This document shows positions 59,888-64,000 of a stretch of 64,000 bases of DNA, in pieces. Source of the DNA: Halomonas getboli. Its GTDB lineage: Bacteria > Pseudomonadota > Gammaproteobacteria > Pseudomonadales > Halomonadaceae. The first letter of the stretch is position 1, and each line of letters begins with the position of its first letter. Location of the stretch: contig NZ_JALMEW010000001.1 of assembly GCF_023094245.1 (NCBI RefSeq), positions 1 to 64,000 on the forward strand, given 5' to 3'. A program made the position numbers and the translations under genes. Below the pieces are notes generated by a model. That model did no database searches, was not told the origin of the DNA, and saw only the letters and a list, made by a program, of their open reading frames with translations.

Positions 59888-59971
59888 CCGGCGCACGATG
59901 CAAGGTGGCGCGGCGCAGGACTGACCGCCCTTGACGCATCGTCGCCCGGGTCGGCCAATCAGGAAAGGCGG

Positions 59972-60730
59972 ATGCCCATCTCATTGTGGAAAGGTGTCAG
60001 GGGGCTGTTGATGTCGCTGGGAGTGCTCGCGCTCCTGGCGATCCTGCTGTTCGTGGGGATCAACCTGTGGATGCTGGCCGAGACCCGCGGACGCATCGAT
60101 CATGGCATCGACCAGTGCGGCCCCGAGCGGGTGGGCATCGTCTTCGGTACCTCCCACTGGACCCGCAGCGGCCATCGCAACCCGCACTTCGAGGGGCGCA
60201 TGCAGGCGGCAGCGCGGCTGTATCGTGATCGGCGGGTGGAGCATCTGCTGCTGTCCGGCGACAACAGCACCCGCTACTACAACGAGCCGGTGACCATGTG
60301 GCGCGACCTGCGCGGCCGCGAGGTGCCTGACGCCGCCATGACGCTGGATTACGCCGGCTTCAGCACCTTCGACACCCTGTCCCGGGCCCGGGACGTCTTC
60401 GACGTCGATCGGGCGCTGCTCGTCACCCAGTCCTGGCATCTGCCGCGGGCGCTGTTCATCGCCGAGGCGCTGGGTATTGAGGCCCACGGCTGTGCGGCGC
60501 CGGAGCGGGCCTCGGAGGGTGTGCTGTGGTTAAGGGCGCGGGAGTGGGTCGCGCGAGTGGCGACCCTGGGCGATCTCTATGTCTGGGGGCGGGACCCGCA
60601 TTTCCTGGGGCCCGAGGAACCGCTGAATATCGTGCCGAGGGAGGAGGTGCTCAGCGACGCTGATGCTTCTTCTGCTGCCGATACAGTTCGCGAATCAGCG
60701 AGCGACAGTGCTTCCAGCACTCCTCGATGA
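59972..60730 (+). CDS. sanA: SanA-like envelope protein (DUF218/ElyC-type)
   Basis: Linked in E. coli to vancomycin exclusion at high temperature; a member of the DUF218 domain family. The N-terminal membrane anchor (MSLGVLALLAILLFVGINLWML) is followed by the periplasmic domain with GIVFGTSHWTRSGHRNPHFEGRMQAAARLY, LLSGDNSTRYYNEP and VTQSWHLPRALFIAEALGIEAHG. These are the SanA blocks. It has 252 residues (E. coli 239). The C-terminal Ser-rich tail extends over the end of the convergent gene by 80 bases. Its function in cell-envelope lipid or peptidoglycan balance is family knowledge, not seen here. Confidence 0.88.
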   Translation: MPISLWKGVRGLLMSLGVLALLAILLFVGINLWMLAETRGRIDHGIDQCGPERVGIVFGTSHWTRSGHRNPHFEGRMQAAARLYRDRRVEHLLLSGDNSTRYYNEPVTMWRDLRGREVPDAAMTLDYAGFSTFDTLSRARDVFDVDRALLVTQSWHLPRALFIAEALGIEAHGCAAPERASEGVLWLRAREWVARVATLGDLYVWGRDPHFLGPEEPLNIVPREEVLSDADASSAADTVRESASDSASSTPR

Positions 60731-61097
60731 CCGATTCGATGGCGTCGGGCAGCGGGTGGGTGTACAGGGTCGACAGCGCCTGCATCAGCACCCGCTCCTG
60801 CTCCAGCAGCTCGTTGATCAGGACCTGGCTGTCATCGCCGACGAAGCTCTTCAGGCGGCTCCAAAGCCACATGTAGTCGTCGCGCTCGACGTCGGCATCG
60901 CGGGGGAGGAGGGCGAGATGCTTGCGGGCCAGCTCCTGCAGCTTGCGCATCAACGCTTTCCGGGTATCGAAATAGGGCTGCAGCGCCTGACGCAGGCTCG
61001 GCCGCAGGCGCTCGTGGTTGTCCTGGAAATAGTCGATGCTGTCGGCCAGCGCCTCGAGGACGCTGTCCATCGCCACCTGGCGATTGTCGAGAAACAT
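60651..61097 (-). CDS. Helical hypothetical protein, 148 residues
   Basis: Function unknown. The sequence is almost entirely amphipathic helix with heptad-like Leu spacing (QALQPYFDTRKALMRKLQELARKHLALL) and a His- and Lys-rich end (RELYRQQKKHQRR). It resembles the four-helix, ferritin-like or DUF2383-type stress proteins, but no metal-ligand pattern is clear, so no name is given. It has no membrane segment and overlaps the 3' end of the convergent SanA gene by 80 bases. GAGGTGACC lies before its ATG. Confidence 0.62.
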   Translation of the reverse strand: MFLDNRQVAMDSVLEALADSIDYFQDNHERLRPSLRQALQPYFDTRKALMRKLQELARKHLALLPRDADVERDDYMWLWSRLKSFVGDDSQVLINELLEQERVLMQALSTLYTHPLPDAIESVIEECWKHCRSLIRELYRQQKKHQRR

Positions 61098-61186
61098 GGG
61101 CGGTCACCTCCTCCGGTGACGCAGATTGTGGGGGTGTCGACGGGCTTTTGCCACCCCCTGCCGTCAAATATTTAGCGGATTTCTCC

Positions 61187-62095
61187 CTAGCCTTTCGGCT
61201 TGGGCGGCGCCTTGCGTCGCGGCGTCGAGCTCTTCTCCAGATGCTCGATGATCAGCCCGGCGATGTCCTTGCCGGTGGCGGTCTCGATGCCCTGCAGCCC
61301 GGGCGACGAATTGACCTCCATGATCACCGGACCATGGTTCGAGCGCAGCAGGTCGACGCCGGCCACGCGCAGGCCCATGGCCTTGGCGGCGCGGATCGCC
61401 GTGGAGCGTTCCTCCGGGGTGATGCGGATCACGCTGGCGCTGCCGCCGCGGTGCAGGTTGGAGCGGAACTCGCCCTCGGCGGCCTGGCGCTTCATCGCCG
61501 CCACCACCTTGTCGCCGATCACCAGGCAGCGGATGTCGGCGCCCTTGGCCTCCTTGATGTACTCCTGGACCATGATGTTGGCCTTCATGCCCATGAAGGC
61601 CTGGATCACCGATTCGGCGGCCTGGTTGGTCTCGGCCAGCACCACGCCGATGCCCTGGGTGCCCTCCAGCAGCTTGATGACCAGCGGGGCACCGCGAACC
61701 ATGGTGATCAGATCGGGAATGTCGTCGGGGGAGTGGGCGAAGCCGGTGACCGGCAGGCCGATGCCCTTGCGCGACAGCAGCTGCAGCGAGCGCAGCTTGT
61801 CCCGCGAGCGGGTGATCGACACGCTGTCGTTGAGCACCGGCGTGTTCATCATCTCGAACTGACGCAGCACGGCGCAGCCGTAGAAGGTGACCGAGGCGCC
61901 GATGCGTGGAATCACGGCATCGAAGGGCTCGAGCTGCTCGCCCTTGTAGTGGATCGAGGGCTGGTGGGAGGCGATGCTCATGTAGCAGCGCAGGGTGTCC
62001 ACCACGCGAGTGGTGTGGCCCCGCTGCTCGGCGGCTTCGATCAGCCGGCGAGTGGAATAGAGTCTGCGATTGCGGGACAGCAGCGCGATATGCAT
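61187..62095 (-). CDS. rimK: RimK family ATP-grasp glutamate ligase
   Basis: Adds glutamate residues to the C-terminus of ribosomal protein S6 and also makes poly-alpha-glutamate in E. coli. 302 residues: an N-terminal pre-ATP-grasp domain ([17 protein letters not shown]), then [41 protein letters not shown] (ATP-grasp), [18 protein letters not shown] and the metal loop [13 protein letters not shown]. Length matches E. coli RimK (300). It is the last gene of a three-gene unit, 26 bases after the rimB-like gene. Confidence 0.94.
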   Translation of the reverse strand: MHIALLSRNRRLYSTRRLIEAAEQRGHTTRVVDTLRCYMSIASHQPSIHYKGEQLEPFDAVIPRIGASVTFYGCAVLRQFEMMNTPVLNDSVSITRSRDKLRSLQLLSRKGIGLPVTGFAHSPDDIPDLITMVRGAPLVIKLLEGTQGIGVVLAETNQAAESVIQAFMGMKANIMVQEYIKEAKGADIRCLVIGDKVVAAMKRQAAEGEFRSNLHRGGSASVIRITPEERSTAIRAAKAMGLRVAGVDLLRSNHGPVIMEVNSSPGLQGIETATGKDIAGLIIEHLEKSSTPRRKAPPKPKG

Positions 62096-62121
62096 AGGGC
62101 CTCCGATGCCGTTGGGGCGGG

Positions 62122-62559
62122 TCAGGGTTCGCCGTGCAGGAAACCGGCGCCGGGTGCCACCAGCAGCCGCCGCAGCGCGCGGCGGCCGAGCAGCATGGGG
62201 TGGCGCATCTGGCGACGGTCGGTCAGCGTCAGTTCGACGTGGAATTCCAGTTCACCGAGCCGCATCGGTGTGCGGATCACGTAGCGCCACTCGGCCTGGC
62301 CGTTGGAGCTGGTGACCTGGCGTCGGTCGTAGAGATGCAGGCAGTGGACGTGCGCGGGGCTCGACGGCCCGCCGCCGCGGGTGGTGAAGCTGACCCACAG
62401 GTGGCCGTCCTCCTCGAAGGATTCGATATCCTCGGCGTGCAGCGCCGAGGTGCGCGCGCCGGTGTCGGCCTTGGCGCACAGCGTCAGGCCGAGCTCCGGC
62501 AGGGTCACCATCTCGCGGCGGCCGATCACCGCCTTGGCCTGGTAGGGCAGCTCCTTCAT
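62122..62559 (-). CDS. rimB: RimB-like retropepsin-fold protease, partner of RimK
   Basis: A 145-residue cytoplasmic protein of the PF05618 family. The motif [15 protein letters not shown] (about residues 31-45) is the Asp-Thr-Gly-type retropepsin block, followed by [12 protein letters not shown] and a C-terminal [14 protein letters not shown] block. In Pseudomonas, RimB trims the glutamate tail that RimK puts on ribosomal protein S6, and its gene is next to rimK. ATG 62559 has AGGAG 8 bases upstream and lacks a signal peptide, unlike its relative at 32,891. The short gap to rimK supports coexpression. Confidence 0.85.
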   Translation of the reverse strand: MKELPYQAKAVIGRREMVTLPELGLTLCAKADTGARTSALHAEDIESFEEDGHLWVSFTTRGGGPSSPAHVHCLHLYDRRQVTSSNGQAEWRYVIRTPMRLGELEFHVELTLTDRRQMRHPMLLGRRALRRLLVAPGAGFLHGEP

Positions 62560-62582
62560 CACATCGCTCCTCGTGTCCTCGT

Positions 62583-63608
62583 TCAGCGGGACAGGCCTGC
62601 CAGTCGGCGGCCGATGGCGGAGTCCGCGTCGGCCTCGCGCAGCGTCATCAGCACCGGCAGCCGCAGGCGCGGAATCAGCGCCAGGTCGCGGGCCACGGCG
62701 GTGAAGTCCGCGTTCGGGGCTTCGGCCAGCCGGGCCAGGAAGCGCGGCAGTCGCTCGCCGTCTTCCAGGTGTCGCCAGCCGCGTCCGGCGATGGCCGCCA
62801 GCAGGTCCGGGCCGCAGGCCTCCGGATCGGCCAGCAGGGCATCGAGCCAGGGGCCGGCGATCTCGACCTCGGCGCCGGACACGGCGCGCACGCAGGCGCA
62901 GAAGACTTCGATATCGCCGGCCTCGGCGGCCGCCTCGCCGCGGGCGCGGAGCGCCTCGGCCAGGGCGCGGCCAATAGCCACGTGCTCCAGACAGTAGCAC
63001 AGCGAGGCCAGCACTTCGCCGGGCAGGGCCGGCAGGTGAGCCGCCACACGCTCGGCCTGGGCGTCGTCCATGCGCACCGCGACGTCGGCCAGGCCCTGGA
63101 GGCCCAGCGCCCGCCAGTCCAGGTCCTGCTGGCCCTCCAGATAGGCCTCGGCCGGCTCCATGTGCTGGCTGGCCGGCTGGCCCATGTCGCGGCCGGCACG
63201 CGCGTGCAGCACGGCCTGGAAGGGCAGGGAGGGCGTGAAGGCCAGGGGATTGTCCTGCATCAGGTTGTCGATTGCCTCGCCGTCCTCGCGACCGAGGCCC
63301 TGGACGTTGCGACCCAGGGTCTCCAGCAGGCGCTGGAGGAAGGCGTCGCGGGGCGCCGGGTCGAGCCGGCCCTGTTCGTCAAGCGGCAGCGCCAGGAACC
63401 AGATCAGCGGGTCTTCCATGTCGCCGAGACGAAACACCATCGCCAGCCGGGCCTTGCCTTGCCAGGGCTGCGGCCAGGGCTGCTCGTCCTGTTCCAGGGC
63501 CGTCAGGGTGGCGAGCTCACAGGGCTCCACGCGGCGCCCGAGGTGATAGAGGCGTACGTCGGCCCCGGTGCGTGCGAAGAAGTCGTGAAAGCTGTCGATC
63601 GGCTGCAT
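62583..63608 (-). CDS. DUF3549 family protein
   Basis: A 341-residue cytoplasmic protein of unknown function, known mainly from gammaproteobacteria. The N-terminal part (SFHDFFARTGADVRLYHLGRRVEP and WFLALPLDEQGRLDPAPRDAFL) is the diagnostic block; the rest is a repeat-like helical region with many Ala and Leu (LGLQGLADVAVRM, LARLAEAPNADF). It begins 324 bases after the downstream gene's promoter region and is followed 23 bases later by the rimB-like gene, so it probably belongs to the same unit. The context with a glutamate ligase is suggestive but not proof of a shared role. Confidence 0.82.
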   Translation of the reverse strand: MQPIDSFHDFFARTGADVRLYHLGRRVEPCELATLTALEQDEQPWPQPWQGKARLAMVFRLGDMEDPLIWFLALPLDEQGRLDPAPRDAFLQRLLETLGRNVQGLGREDGEAIDNLMQDNPLAFTPSLPFQAVLHARAGRDMGQPASQHMEPAEAYLEGQQDLDWRALGLQGLADVAVRMDDAQAERVAAHLPALPGEVLASLCYCLEHVAIGRALAEALRARGEAAAEAGDIEVFCACVRAVSGAEVEIAGPWLDALLADPEACGPDLLAAIAGRGWRHLEDGERLPRFLARLAEAPNADFTAVARDLALIPRLRLPVLMTLREADADSAIGRRLAGLSR

Positions 63609-63932
63609 GCTGTGTCCCTCGTTTCCGAGCGTGCACTCTACCGTGGTGCCCTGACGCTGTCAGCCCGTGGCGACGGGCGATGATGAGCAGGCTGATCAAT
63701 TCCTGAACAATCGCTCCCTGGCCCCACCGTATCGGGCTCCGTGGCGGCTTTCCAGTGCTTATCCACAGGAACATTCAGCGTTGCTGTGAATGAATCGACG
63801 CCGCATTTCCGCTATGGCAGCCATAATGAGCCACTATTGGCGAGTGCCCGGGACTTTCTCTATCGTTTTTGCGAAAATGGAATATTAAACACTGTCTTTT
63901 ATTCCAAAACAGGATTTTCAAGGAGGGTCATC
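63609..63932. other. Divergent intergenic region
   Basis: 324 bases without a gene, AT-rich near 63860-63920. It must contain the promoters for DUF3549-rimB-rimK and for the last gene. One perfect DnaA box TTATCCACA occurs at 63759-63767; a single copy without neighbours is not an origin. Confidence 0.5.
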
Positions 63933-64000
63933 ATGATTCGTCGTCTCACCCTGATGCTGCTGTCCGTCGGCGCCATCGCCGTCTCCGGTCTGGCTCTCGC
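63933..64000 (+). CDS. Exported protein, N-terminus only
   Basis: The window cuts this gene after 22 codons. AAGGAGGGT lies 4 to 5 bases upstream of ATG 63933, a very strong ribosome site. The visible residues (MIRRLTLMLLSVGAIAVSGL) are a Sec signal peptide with two arginines and a hydrophobic core. Nothing more can be said about the product. Confidence 0.7.
   Translation, partial: MIRRLTLMLLSVGAIAVSGLAL

Noticed and set aside
63759..63767. Perfect DnaA box TTATCCACA, considered as a sign of a replication origin
   Set aside because: Only one copy is present, with no neighbouring dnaA, gidA or AT-rich repeats.

Overview
The window reads as about 64 kb of chromosome from a high-GC, moderately halophilic gammaproteobacterium, most likely a Halomonas or close Halomonadaceae relative. 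The reasons are the high GC content, the set of gammaproteobacterial genes (SlyA, EpmC, TatD, RlmM, FadAB, Uup, SufBCDS-SufT, SanA, DUF3549, DUF3080) and two separate compatible-solute uptake systems (a BCCT carrier and an OpuC-type ABC transporter). The genus is inferred from gene content and style. No 16S gene is present; only the 5S end of an rRNA operon is in view.

Layout. 1-172: 5S rRNA and its terminator. 440-16,130: mostly housekeeping and small hypothetical genes (BCCT carrier, DUF2721, rlmM, TusA-like, DUF3080 lipoprotein, MATE pump, FAD-linked oxidase, epmC, tatD, uup, UspA, slyA, DUF5924). 16,319-19,683: the fadBA beta-oxidation operon. 19,776-21,010: a GntR regulator with a palindromic operator and a badly truncated malonyl-CoA synthetase gene, apparently what is left of a malonate-use locus. 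22,181-27,069: a divergent LysR gene and a three-gene catabolic operon (BesD-family 2OG-Fe(II) oxygenase, DddP-like M24 hydrolase, MmsA-type CoA-acylating dehydrogenase); I regard this as the most promising undescribed system. 27,247-29,815: an AMP-phosphorylase-like gene paired with a divergent PRPP synthetase. 29,995-35,500: a ZipA-like membrane protein, YrhK, an M48 protease, Hsp20, a secreted retropepsin-like protein, an O-methyltransferase and a second LysR. 36,180-40,329: an octaheme cytochrome with TPR repeats beside an exported sulfatase. 40,697-42,809: a yeast-type cytosine deaminase and small genes.

43,010-47,510: a GntR regulator, a complete TRAP transporter and a convergent gluconokinase, read here as a gluconate-use locus. 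47,671-53,505: a six-gene minus-strand operon in which an OpuC-type quaternary-amine ABC transporter is followed by an MmgE/PrpD protein and a nitrilase-family amidase. 53,742-59,887: the SUF iron-sulfur operon with its Rrf2 regulator, preceded by a Fur-box-like site and an IscR-type site. 59,972-63,608: SanA, a helical hypothetical protein and a DUF3549-rimB-rimK operon. The window ends in the signal peptide of a truncated exported protein.

Functions are assigned from sequence motifs and remembered family members. No database search was run, so substrate assignments are inferences unless stated otherwise.
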